Positions 32,746 to 42,166 of a DNA stretch of 64,000 nucleotides are shown here, piece by piece. A program made the position numbers and the translations under genes. The notes under the pieces are model-generated. The model did not search any database. It had not been told where the DNA came from and saw only the letters and a list, made by a program, of their open reading frames with translations. The stretch covers positions 1-64,000 of the forward strand of contig CACJFI010000007.1 in assembly GCA_902592615.1 (NCBI GenBank), given 5' to 3'. The number at the start of each line of letters is the position of its first letter. Within the stretch, counting starts at the first letter, position 1. Origin of the DNA: an uncultured SAR116 cluster alpha proteobacterium (GTDB lineage Bacteria > Pseudomonadota > Alphaproteobacteria > Puniceispirillales > Marisalimonadaceae).

Positions 32746-33483
32746 TTATATCATGCTCATTCCACCATTTATATGTAATGTTGTTCCGGTTATGAAACTT
32801 GCTTCATCACTAGCTAAATAAATGCAGCCATTTGAAATGTCTTCTGCATTACCTAGCCTATTAGCAGGAATATTAACAATAATTTTATTTTTTTGTTCAT
32901 CTGTTAATTTATCTGTCATTGCTGTTGATATAAATCCTGGAGCAATAAGATTACAAGTTATTCCTCTAGCTGCCACTTCTAAAGCAATAGATTTTGTAAG
33001 TCCTGACAAAGCTGCTTTAGAAGCTGAATAATTGGCTTGACCTGGATTACCAGTAAATCCTACTATGGAACTAATAAAAATTATTCTTCCAAATTTTCGC
33101 TTCAACATACCTTTTATTACTTTTCTTGTAAGCCTCATGCTAGCAGACAGATTTACATTTAAAACATTTTCCCATTCTTCATCTTTCATTCTTAAAAAAA
33201 GATTATCTGCTGTTATACCAGCATTATTAATAAGAACATCTATATGACCAAAAAAAGTTTCAGACTCTTTTGCTAAAGTTAAAATGCTTTCTTTTGAAGT
33301 TAAGTCAGTAGCTACAGCTTTAGTATCATCACCTAATTCTGTACAAAGTTCATTAAGGATTTCTCGTCTAGTTCCAGAAAGGATCAGTTTTGCTCCTTTT
33401 TCTTTCATCTTTTTTGCAATGGATTTTCCAATACCACCTGTAGCTCCGGTTAATAAAACAACCTTACCTGTTAAATCAAACAT
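32746..33483 (-). CDS. fabG: 3-oxoacyl-ACP reductase
   Basis: SDR: GATGGIGKSIA, NNAGITADNLFLRM, YSASKAALSGLTKSIA, ITGTTLHINGGMSM; fab operon. Confidence 0.96.
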   Translation of the reverse strand: MFDLTGKVVLLTGATGGIGKSIAKKMKEKGAKLILSGTRREILNELCTELGDDTKAVATDLTSKESILTLAKESETFFGHIDVLINNAGITADNLFLRMKDEEWENVLNVNLSASMRLTRKVIKGMLKRKFGRIIFISSIVGFTGNPGQANYSASKAALSGLTKSIALEVAARGITCNLIAPGFISTAMTDKLTDEQKNKIIVNIPANRLGNAEDISNGCIYLASDEASFITGTTLHINGGMSMI

Positions 33484-33503
33484 TTCTGTACTCCATCATA
33501 AAT

Positions 33504-34439
33504 TTATTGAAAAACATCAAAATCTTCTGGATCTTCAAAACTTTCATTAGCAACATCTTTTAACATCCTTTTTGCAATTCCTATAAGAACTTTCCCACTT
33601 CCTAATTCAGTTATTTTTTTTACACCTTGACTTTTTGCGAACTCCATTGTTTCTCGCCATCTCACAGTTCCAGTAACTTGATCAATTAAATTTTTTTTTA
33701 ATACTACAGGATCTGTGTGTGCTAACGCTGTTATGTTAGATACAACTGGAATCAAGGGCACTTCAAATTTTAAATTATTCAAAGCTTCTTCCATAATTAC
33801 ACGGGCAGGCTCCATCAATCTACAATGAAAAGGAGCACTAACAGGAAGCAAAATTGCTCTTTTAGCACCATTTTGTTTGGCAATTTCAATTGCGTTTTCA
33901 ACCACTTTTGCATCCCCACTTATTACTACTTGACCATCTGAATTATCATTACCAATATCACAAATCCCATGAATTTTGGTTTTTTTAATAATTTCAACTG
34001 TTTGATTAATAGTAATACCAATTAGAGCCGCCATCGCTCCTCTACCAACAGGAACTGCTTGTTGCATGGCTTCACCTCTTAATCTAAGTAGAATAGCACT
34101 TTCCTTTAAAGAAAATACTTTTGCAACTGTCATAGCTGTATATTCACCTAATGAATGCCCACACGTAAAATCTGCTAACTGTTTTAAATTTTTATCTTTT
34201 AGTTTACTTAAAACCCTAAAAGCTGCTACACCACACGCCATTAATGCAGGTTGAGCATTAGAGGTTAATGATATTTCACTATCAGACCCTTCCCACATGA
34301 TTTTTGTTAAATTTAAGTTTAAAGCATCATTAACTTCTTCAAATACATTCTTTGCTTCAGGAAAGTTTTCTGAGAGTTTTTTGCCCATTCCAATTTTTTG
34401 AGAACCCTGTCCAGGGAAAACAATAAAATTCATTTTCAT
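33504..34439 (-). CDS. fabD: malonyl CoA-ACP transacylase
   Basis: FVFPGQGSQKIGMGK-type start; GHSLGEYTAMTVA; SAPFHCRLM; GSGKVLIGI. Confidence 0.96.
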   Translation of the reverse strand: MKMNFIVFPGQGSQKIGMGKKLSENFPEAKNVFEEVNDALNLNLTKIMWEGSDSEISLTSNAQPALMACGVAAFRVLSKLKDKNLKQLADFTCGHSLGEYTAMTVAKVFSLKESAILLRLRGEAMQQAVPVGRGAMAALIGITINQTVEIIKKTKIHGICDIGNDNSDGQVVISGDAKVVENAIEIAKQNGAKRAILLPVSAPFHCRLMEPARVIMEEALNNLKFEVPLIPVVSNITALAHTDPVVLKKNLIDQVTGTVRWRETMEFAKSQGVKKITELGSGKVLIGIAKRMLKDVANESFEDPEDFDVFQ

Positions 34440-34554
34440 TCCTTTTTAATTAATAAAAAATTTTATAATTATCTATTGCATAATTTTTATAAACATTTAT
34501 GTTCCACAAATAAATAAATTACTATCATAAATTATATTATTTATGTACTCCTTT

Positions 34555-34592
34555 CCAGCAAGTTTCTTGTTGGATAACCTGGGTATTACCCA
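34555..34592 (+). promoter_or_regulatory. candidate structured leader upstream of rpsF (two hairpins)
   Basis: CCAGCAAG-TTT-CTTGTTGG (8 bp stem with one G-U) followed by TGGGT-ATT-ACCCA, ending about 20 nt before the rpsF ATG. Confidence 0.45.
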
Positions 34593-34612
34593 AAAGCCAT
34601 AAGGAGATAACA

Positions 34613-34996
34613 ATGGCATTATACGAAAGTGTAATAATTGGAAGACAAGACCTAACACCCGGTCAATTCGATACATTATTGGAAAAATTTATATCAGTTA
34701 TTAAATCTTTTAAAGGTGAAATAAAAAAAAGAGAAGATTGGGGTATTAGAAATCTTGCGTATAAAATTAATAAAAATAGAAAAGGGCATTACACCCTCTT
34801 AAATATTGATGGGCCTCCAGAAGCTATTAGAGAATATGAGCGTTTAATGAGACTAGACGAAGACATTATTAGATTTCTAACTTTTAAGATTAAATTTGTT
34901 GAAGATAAACCCTCCCCTTTAGTTGTTAACAAATCTGATAGATCAAAGAATGAATCATTAACAGATGAAAACTATTCAGGTTCTGATAAATTATAA
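34613..34996 (+). CDS. rpsF: 30S ribosomal protein S6
   Basis: MALYESVIIGRQDLTPGQFDTLLEKF; WGIRNLAYKINKNRKGHYTLLNIDGP; followed by rpsR/rplI. Confidence 0.97.
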   Translation: MALYESVIIGRQDLTPGQFDTLLEKFISVIKSFKGEIKKREDWGIRNLAYKINKNRKGHYTLLNIDGPPEAIREYERLMRLDEDIIRFLTFKIKFVEDKPSPLVVNKSDRSKNESLTDENYSGSDKL

Positions 34997-35011
34997 TGAA
35001 GGTATAACAAA

Positions 35012-35266
35012 ATGACACAATTAAATATAACTAGAGAGGCTCTAAGAAAGCCTAATCAAAAAAGAAAAAAATCTTGTCCATTTGCAGCTCCAAATACACC
35101 TGAAATAGACTACAAAGATCTAAAAGTATTAACGAGATATGTATCTGAAAGAGGTAAAATTGTACCGTCTAGAATCTCTGCCGTTTCAGCCAAAAAACAG
35201 AGGGAACTCTCTAGGGCGATAAAAAGAGCAAGGTATTTGGCTTTAATGCCTTATGTTGTTGGTTAA
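35012..35266 (+). CDS. rpsR: 30S ribosomal protein S18
   Basis: [51 protein letters not shown]. Confidence 0.98.
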   Translation: MTQLNITREALRKPNQKRKKSCPFAAPNTPEIDYKDLKVLTRYVSERGKIVPSRISAVSAKKQRELSRAIKRARYLALMPYVVG

Positions 35267-35280
35267 GAACGGAGAATCAA

Positions 35281-35967
35281 ATGAACATTATTTTATTAGA
35301 ACGTATTGAAAAATTAGGTCAAATAGGTGACTTAGTTAAGGTAAAATCTGGATATGCGAGAAACTTCTTATTACCTAAAGGAAAAGCTGTATTTGCTTCT
35401 AAAGAAAACATAAAAATATTCGAAGATAAAAAAGCACAATTAGAGGGTGAAAATATTGAAAGAAAGAAAGAAGCTCAAAGTTTAGCAAATAACATAAGTT
35501 TTAAAGAAGTTACCATAATTAGAGCTGCAAGCGAGTCTGGACAGTTGTATGGCTCTGTTTCCGCTAAGGACATTGCTCAAGAGATAACTAATTTAGGTTT
35601 ATCAGTTAATAAATCACAAATAGTTTTAAACAAAACCCTTAAAACCTTATCATTTGAAAATATATCAATCAAACTTCATCCAGAAGTTTACGTAAAATTA
35701 AAATTGAATATTGCTAGATCAAATGAGGAAGCAAAAGAACAGTCAAAATCTGGTAAGGCAATTATTACAACAGAAATAACTGGTGGCGATATAAGATCTG
35801 AAAGAGCAAAAAAAGATGCAAAGCGCTTTGAAAAGAATAATAATAGTAATAAAATAGATAAACTCCCAGATAAAGTTTTAAAAACAGACAGTACAAACTC
35901 TTCAAAAACTTTGAGAGAAAAGGATCAAGAGAAAAACAACGCTGAAAAAGAGGATAAAAAAGAGTAA
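35281..35967 (+). CDS. rplI: 50S ribosomal protein L9 with long charged C-terminal extension
   Basis: MNIILLERIEKLGQIGDLVKVKSGYARNFLLPKGKA; C-terminal K/E/N-rich tail. Confidence 0.97.
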   Translation: MNIILLERIEKLGQIGDLVKVKSGYARNFLLPKGKAVFASKENIKIFEDKKAQLEGENIERKKEAQSLANNISFKEVTIIRAASESGQLYGSVSAKDIAQEITNLGLSVNKSQIVLNKTLKTLSFENISIKLHPEVYVKLKLNIARSNEEAKEQSKSGKAIITTEITGGDIRSERAKKDAKRFEKNNNSNKIDKLPDKVLKTDSTNSSKTLREKDQEKNNAEKEDKKE

Positions 35968-36038
35968 ATAATAATAGTCTTGTTTTTTATTTATAGATTA
36001 TTAAAAATTAATCTCCATTATCTTCAGGAGATGGCATT

Positions 36039-37532
36039 ATGAATGACAGTTTAGTTGATGACTATATTAACTCTAATGAAATTATTAATAATAAAAATGT
36101 AATGCCTCAAAACTTAGAGGCTGAACAAAGTCTATTAGGTTCAATACTCTTTGATAACAAAATTTTAGAAGATCTGCCTACAAATTTTAGTTCTAATTAT
36201 TTTTTCGATCCTCTTCATTCTAGTATTTATGACGCGAGTATATCTCTCATAGATAATGGTCGTTTAGCCGATCCACTAACACTGAAAAACTATCTTAGTG
36301 ATAATAAACACAATTTAGATATAGATGTTGAACAATACCTTATAGACTTAAGAGATGGTGTTTTATCTTTAAGCAAAGCCAGATTTTATGCCGAAGAAAT
36401 ACGTAATTGCTATATCAGAAGATCTTTAATTATTATAGCTGATGAATTAATCCACAACGCAAATCATCCCAAAATTGACACTACTCCTGATCAAGAAATA
36501 TCCAATGCAGAAGAAAAATTATATAATTTGGCAGAAAAAGATCAAATTAATTCAGGCCCTTCTGATTTTAAAACTATTCTTGCCAGTACAACTAAACAAA
36601 TTAATTCTGCCTATAATAGAAAAGGAAAATTATCTGGAATTGATACTGGATTTTCTGGGATTAACCGTCATTTGGGAGGTTTGAATAAATCAGACCTAAT
36701 TGTTCTAGCTGGCAGACCTGCAATGGGAAAGACAGCTCTAGCAACCAATATTGGTTTTAATGCAGCTAAATGCAGTAAATTAGATAAAAATGAAGCAATA
36801 TTGATATTCTCTTTAGAAATGTCAGCTGAACAATTAGGTCAACGAATACTTGCAGAGCAATCTACAATAGATTCTCACAGATTAAGAAATGGTGATATTG
36901 ATGATGATGAATTTTCAAAACTAGTTGTTACTCAAAATAACATACATAATTTACCTTTTTTTATTGACGATACTCCTGCGATCTCCGTTGGTCAAATTGG
37001 ATCAAGAGCAAGAAGATTAAAAAGAACAAATGGATTAAACTTAATTATAATTGATTATATTCAATTAATTCAGGGATCAAAAGCCAGTGAAAGTCAAGGC
37101 AGGGTTCACGAAATATCTAATATCACTAGAGGTTTAAAATCATTAGCAAAAGAACTAAATGTCCCAATATTAGCTTTGTCTCAGTTAAGTAGAGCTGTTG
37201 AACAAAGGGAAGATAAAAGACCTATACTAGCTGACTTAAGAGAGTCTGGATCTATTGAACAAGATGCTGACGTAGTAATGTTTGTATATAGAGAAGAATA
37301 CTATCTTGATAAGAGCGAGCCAAGCCAAAAAGAAAATGAAAATCAAGAAAGCTTTAATGAACGATTTATTAAATGGCAGGATAGAAGAAGCGCTGCAGAA
37401 GGCAAGGCAGAAATTATCATCTCAAAACAACGTCACGGTCCAACAGGTATTATCCAAGTGCAGTTTGAGGCTAAACTTACAAGGTTTATGGATTTAGTCC
37501 AAAATGAACGCTTACCAGACCAAATCTATTAG
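36039..37532 (+). CDS. dnaB: replicative DNA helicase
   Basis: MPQNLEAEQSLLGSILFDN; LAGRPAMGKTALATNIG; FSLEMSAEQLGQR; IIDYIQLI; LSQLSRAVEQREDKRP. Confidence 0.98.
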   Translation: MNDSLVDDYINSNEIINNKNVMPQNLEAEQSLLGSILFDNKILEDLPTNFSSNYFFDPLHSSIYDASISLIDNGRLADPLTLKNYLSDNKHNLDIDVEQYLIDLRDGVLSLSKARFYAEEIRNCYIRRSLIIIADELIHNANHPKIDTTPDQEISNAEEKLYNLAEKDQINSGPSDFKTILASTTKQINSAYNRKGKLSGIDTGFSGINRHLGGLNKSDLIVLAGRPAMGKTALATNIGFNAAKCSKLDKNEAILIFSLEMSAEQLGQRILAEQSTIDSHRLRNGDIDDDEFSKLVVTQNNIHNLPFFIDDTPAISVGQIGSRARRLKRTNGLNLIIIDYIQLIQGSKASESQGRVHEISNITRGLKSLAKELNVPILALSQLSRAVEQREDKRPILADLRESGSIEQDADVVMFVYREEYYLDKSEPSQKENENQESFNERFIKWQDRRSAAEGKAEIIISKQRHGPTGIIQVQFEAKLTRFMDLVQNERLPDQIY

Positions 37533-37564
37533 TAAAATTATTTAAATTTGTTTATTATCTTATT

Positions 37565-38647
37565 ATGAAATCTATTTTAGAAATTTCTCTTGATGATATT
37601 AAATACAACTGGAAATTAATAAATACTGCCTCTAATGGAAAAGCTGCAGCAGTTTTAAAAGCTAATGCTTATGGAATGGGTATGGTAAAGGTAGCTAGAG
37701 CATTATTTGAAGCTGGGTGTAATTATTTTTATGTCGCAAATATTTTTGAAGGATTAAAACTTAGAAAAAAATTCAACTCAAATAAAATTTCAATTGCTAT
37801 TTTTGAAGGTTATTTAGAAGGTAATCAAAAATTTTATGCTGAAAATAATTTAATCCCTGTTTTAAATAGTCTTGAACAACTGAAAAGATTTAAAAATTTT
37901 TCAGGAACAAAATTTGTGCAGAAAGTAATAATTAACATTGATACTGGAATGAATAGATTGGGTTTTAGTAAGAAAGAAAGAAATTTTTTAATTAACAATA
38001 AAGATTTATTAAATAATATTAGAATAGACTATATTATGTCTCATCTTTCAAATTCACAAGAAAATGAAAATGAAACTAATTTGCTTCAACTAAATGAACT
38101 CGAAAAATTTTGTAGTAACTTTCCAAATATAAAAGTTAGCTTTGCTAACAGTAACGGGATAAAACTTGGACCCAATTTTTGTTTTGACCAAACTAGACCT
38201 GGGATTGGTTTATACGGAATAGATAATTTTGGTAAAAATTTAAATTTTAGTTCAGAAACATTAAAGCTACCCCTGAAATTATATGCTCCAATTATTCAAA
38301 TTAAAAAGGTAAACACTGGACAAAAGATATCATATGGTGGGATTGATATTTTAAAAAGAAATTCAATACTTGCTACAATCGGAGTAGGTTATGCTGATGG
38401 ATGGCTTAGATTATTAAAACATAATAGTGTTTTTTTAATTGGAAATGAAAAGTGTAAAATTGTTGGTAATATTACTATGGATAGTTTTGTTTTAGATATT
38501 ACTGATATTAAAAAAAAGAAGTTAAAAGAAGGAGATCACATTTGTTTATTAGATAATTCTAACATTGAAAATATACTTAAAAATAATAACATCATTAGTT
38601 ATGAACTATTAACACTTATGGGCGATCGTTTACATAGAAGTTATTAG
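37565..38647 (+). CDS. alr: alanine racemase
   Basis: AAVLKANAYGMGMVKVARAL; NIDTGMNRLGF; ATIGVGYADGWLRLL; DSFVLDITD. Confidence 0.95.
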   Translation: MKSILEISLDDIKYNWKLINTASNGKAAAVLKANAYGMGMVKVARALFEAGCNYFYVANIFEGLKLRKKFNSNKISIAIFEGYLEGNQKFYAENNLIPVLNSLEQLKRFKNFSGTKFVQKVIINIDTGMNRLGFSKKERNFLINNKDLLNNIRIDYIMSHLSNSQENENETNLLQLNELEKFCSNFPNIKVSFANSNGIKLGPNFCFDQTRPGIGLYGIDNFGKNLNFSSETLKLPLKLYAPIIQIKKVNTGQKISYGGIDILKRNSILATIGVGYADGWLRLLKHNSVFLIGNEKCKIVGNITMDSFVLDITDIKKKKLKEGDHICLLDNSNIENILKNNNIISYELLTLMGDRLHRSY

Positions 38648-38679
38648 CTCTTATATTTTTTAAATAAAGGTAATTAAAT

Positions 38680-39465
38680 TTGCGTGATCTTTTTTTAGAT
38701 ATTCTTGGCACAACTGGAAAAAAATTTATTAATTTTGTCGCAAATATTGGACATTTTTTTATTTTTTTTGGAAATGCCATCTATTGGGCGTTAAAACCAC
38801 CTTGGTATTTAAAAAGGATTTTTCAACAAATAATAGATATAGGATATTTCTCATTACCTGTTGTAGGTCTAACTACCTTTTTTTCAGGTATGGTCTTAGC
38901 TCTACAGACTTATAACGGCTTTACTGATTTTAACTCAGAGTCTACAGTTGCAAGAATTGTCTTAACCTCAATCACAAGAGAATTAGGCCCAGTATTAACA
39001 GGTTTGATGGTAGCAGGTCGTATAGGAGCAAAAATGGCTGCTGAAATAGCGACGATGAGAGTTACTGAACAGATAGACGCATTAGGAACATTAGGTACCA
39101 GACCTATGCAATATTTAATAGCACCTAAAATAATTGCATCGTTAGTTTGTATACCTATTTTAGTTTTAATTGGGAACACAATTGGTATTTTAGGAGGTTA
39201 TGTAATAGCTATTTACAAACTTAATTTTAATCCGAATCTATATCTATATGCAACAATGGAATATTTACAGTTAATTGATATTATACAAGGCACTGTAAAA
39301 GCTTCTGTTTTTGGTTTAATAATCTCAATGGTAAGTTGTTATTTTGGATATAATGCGAGCAAAGGAGCAGAAGGAGTGGGATTTGCAACAACATCCTCAG
39401 TAGTGATTTCATCTGTAATGATTTTAACTAGTACATATATTATAACAGCATTATTTTTTGGTTAA
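38680..39465 (+). CDS. mlaE: MlaE family lipid ABC transporter permease (TTG start)
   Basis: FFSGMVLALQTYNGF; TRELGPVLTGLMVAGRIGAKMAAEIATMRVTEQIDAL; YFGYNASKGAEGVG. Confidence 0.93.
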   Translation: MRDLFLDILGTTGKKFINFVANIGHFFIFFGNAIYWALKPPWYLKRIFQQIIDIGYFSLPVVGLTTFFSGMVLALQTYNGFTDFNSESTVARIVLTSITRELGPVLTGLMVAGRIGAKMAAEIATMRVTEQIDALGTLGTRPMQYLIAPKIIASLVCIPILVLIGNTIGILGGYVIAIYKLNFNPNLYLYATMEYLQLIDIIQGTVKASVFGLIISMVSCYFGYNASKGAEGVGFATTSSVVISSVMILTSTYIITALFFG

Positions 39466-39468
39466 AAT

Positions 39469-40242
39469 ATGAAAAAAAGAAAAAAGAAAAAAATCATAAT
39501 AAAAGTAAGTGATTTATCAAAAAGCTTTAACAATAATATTGTCCTCAAAAATATAAATTTTCAATTACTCGAAGGAGAAACTTTAGCAATTATAGGTGCA
39601 TCTGGTTCCGGGAAATCTGTACTTTTAAAAAATATAATTGGCATATTAAAACCTGATAAAGGATCAATTGAAATTAATGACACGGAAATGGTAAACTTAC
39701 CAACAAAATTAAAAGAAAAAATTTTGCTAGATCTTGGAATTACTTTTCAACATGGTGCTTTATTTGATTCTCTTAAAAATTGGGAAAATATAATTTTTAA
39801 AACCGCTAATAAAGAAAAAATGAATAACAAAAAAGGTAAACAATTAGCATTTTCAATAATCAATCAACTAGGGCTTCAAACTGAAATTTTAGATCTATAC
39901 CCTTCTGAAATTTCAGGTGGAATGCAAAAAAGAGTTGCTATAGCTAGAGCAATTTGTGGGAATCCAAAAATTTTATTATTTGATGAACCTACCTCTGGAT
40001 TAGACCCTGTAACGGGAAGTTTAATAGATCAGTTAATTAAAACAGCTGTAAGAACAGTTGGTGGAAGCGCTATTACAATTACTCATGATATGGCATCAGT
40101 ATGTAGAATTGCTGACAAAGTCATCTTAATTGATAATCAAACTATTTCATGGTCAGGCACACCAAAACAAATGTTCAATTCAGCTAACACAAAAATACAA
40201 GAATTTATTGAACCAATTAATTCCAAAATATTTTTTAAATGA
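39469..40242 (+). CDS. mlaF: MlaF family lipid ABC transporter ATP-binding protein
   Basis: IGASGSGKSVLLKNIIG; ISGGMQKRVAIARAIC; LLFDEPTSGLDPVTGSLIDQLI; ITHDM. Confidence 0.93.
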   Translation: MKKRKKKKIIIKVSDLSKSFNNNIVLKNINFQLLEGETLAIIGASGSGKSVLLKNIIGILKPDKGSIEINDTEMVNLPTKLKEKILLDLGITFQHGALFDSLKNWENIIFKTANKEKMNNKKGKQLAFSIINQLGLQTEILDLYPSEISGGMQKRVAIARAICGNPKILLFDEPTSGLDPVTGSLIDQLIKTAVRTVGGSAITITHDMASVCRIADKVILIDNQTISWSGTPKQMFNSANTKIQEFIEPINSKIFFK

Positions 40243-41606
40243 AAAATTCAAAAAAACAATTTATTTGTCAGTCTTGTGGAAACATTTACTCAAGATGGAT
40301 CGGTAAATGCGAACAATGTAATCAATGGAATACATTAGTTGAAGAAAATAATTCTAAACCCTCTGGTATTTTGTCTAAGTCAATAGGAAAAAAAATATAC
40401 TTTCAAAAGCTGAATGATGTAAATTACGAATACTCAAGAATTAAAACTAATCTTAAAGAACTAGATAGAGTTATTGGAGGTGGATTTGTTCCAGGCTCTG
40501 TAACTCTAATTGGTGGAGATCCTGGCATTGGAAAATCTACCTTATTATTGCAACTCGTAGGGAAACTATCTAGTCAAAAAGAAAAATGTATCTATGTTTC
40601 TGGAGAAGAAAGTTTATCTCAGATAAAAATGCGAGCTGATCGTTTAGGTATAAAAAATAATAATATAGAATTTGCATCAATAACAAATGCCTCTGATATT
40701 GCCATCACAATAAATTCTGAACAAAGAAGATGTGTATTAGTAGTTGATTCTATACAAACTATGTATTTACCTCAATTAGACAGTTCTCCTGGAACTGTAT
40801 CACAAGTTAGAGCTAGTGCACATGAATTAATTATAGCGGCAAAAAAAACAAATACTGTACTAATTTTAATTGGTCATCTAACAAAAGATGGGGCAATAGC
40901 TGGTCCAAAAGTTTTAGAACATATGGTTGATACCGTCCTATATTTTGAAGGTGATAATAATTTTCAATATAGGATTTTAAGAAGTTTTAAAAATAGATTT
41001 GGTGCTAATAACGAAATAGGTGTGTTCGAAATGCTTAGTAATGGTTTAAAAGAAATTGTAAATCCCTCTGCAATATTTTTGTCTGACAGACAAAAAAATA
41101 TATCAGGGACAGCAATTTTTGCTGGTTTAGAAGGTACTAGACCTATTTTAGTAGAAATCCAGGCATTGGTTACTCATTCCACGTTAGCAACTCCAAGAAG
41201 AGTAATAGTAGGTTGGGATATTTCAAGGCTTTCTATGGTATGTGCAGTTTTAGAAGCAAGGTGTAAAATTCATCTCTCCAATATGGACATATTTTTGAAT
41301 ATTGCAGGAGGTATAAAATTATTTGAGCCAGCTGCTGATTTAGCTGTCGCTGCAGCCATAATCTCTTCTGTCAAAAATATCCCATTATCTTTTACCAGTG
41401 TGTTTTTTGGTGAAATTGGACTTTCAGGAGAAATTAGGAAAGTTAGTCAGCCAGAATTAAGAATTAAAGAAGCATCTAAATTAGGTTTCAATATAATTAA
41501 TTTGCCTACTAAACAAAAAGTTATAATTAATAAAGTTATGCGTTATAACAATCTAAGCGTTTTAAGTGACCTCTTAGAATTAATTAGTAAAGTTAATAGA
41601 GACTGA
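40239..41606 (+). CDS. radA: DNA repair protein RadA
   Basis: C4 zinc finger CQSCGNIYSRWIGKCEQCNQW; GGDPGIGKSTLLLQL; KNRFGANNEIGVFEM; Lon-like C-terminal domain. Confidence 0.97.
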   Translation: MKNSKKQFICQSCGNIYSRWIGKCEQCNQWNTLVEENNSKPSGILSKSIGKKIYFQKLNDVNYEYSRIKTNLKELDRVIGGGFVPGSVTLIGGDPGIGKSTLLLQLVGKLSSQKEKCIYVSGEESLSQIKMRADRLGIKNNNIEFASITNASDIAITINSEQRRCVLVVDSIQTMYLPQLDSSPGTVSQVRASAHELIIAAKKTNTVLILIGHLTKDGAIAGPKVLEHMVDTVLYFEGDNNFQYRILRSFKNRFGANNEIGVFEMLSNGLKEIVNPSAIFLSDRQKNISGTAIFAGLEGTRPILVEIQALVTHSTLATPRRVIVGWDISRLSMVCAVLEARCKIHLSNMDIFLNIAGGIKLFEPAADLAVAAAIISSVKNIPLSFTSVFFGEIGLSGEIRKVSQPELRIKEASKLGFNIINLPTKQKVIINKVMRYNNLSVLSDLLELISKVNRD

Positions 41607-42142
41607 TGGAATATTTTTATAATTTGTATTTTAATATTATTGATATCATAGTTTTTGGAATTATCCTAACATCATGTATTGTAGCTACTTTAAGAGGGTT
41701 TGTTAAAGAATTATTTAGTATTATTTCTTGGATATTGTCATTGATGATAGCATTTAATTTATTCGAAAAATTTAAATTTAAATTGTTAAATCACATATCA
41801 CAAGAAATAATTGTAGATTTTCTTGCTTTTGGCTTTCCATTTTTAGGAACTTTGATTTTATCTAGTATCATCTCAAGTTGGTTGTCCCCAAAGTTTGATG
41901 TAAATGGAGTTTTAATTTTTGACAAAATTTGTGGGTTTGTTTTTGGTGCCTTTAGAGGTTTTTTGCTAATTATTTTATTCTATTTAGGATTTTTATATTT
42001 AATTGGAAAAGATAAAAAAATGCCTGCCCCGCTTATTGAAGCGTACTCATTCAAATACATAAATTTATCTGCTGAATTATTGGTAAAGTTTTTCAATAAT
42101 AAAGAATTAAAATTTGATAGTGGTAAAACAAAAGAGTTCTAA
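41606..42142 (+). CDS. cvpA: CvpA family protein
   Basis: IIDIIVFGIILTSCIVATLRGFVKELFSIISWI; immediately upstream of purF. Confidence 0.92.
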   Translation: MEYFYNLYFNIIDIIVFGIILTSCIVATLRGFVKELFSIISWILSLMIAFNLFEKFKFKLLNHISQEIIVDFLAFGFPFLGTLILSSIISSWLSPKFDVNGVLIFDKICGFVFGAFRGFLLIILFYLGFLYLIGKDKKMPAPLIEAYSFKYINLSAELLVKFFNNKELKFDSGKTKEF

Positions 42143-42166
42143 AAAAGAAATTTTTAGGAAAATATT

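Noticed and set aside
36475-36684. Alternative-frame ORFs within dnaB (36475-36684, 37282-37497)
   Set aside because: Overlap the unambiguous DnaB helicase frame.
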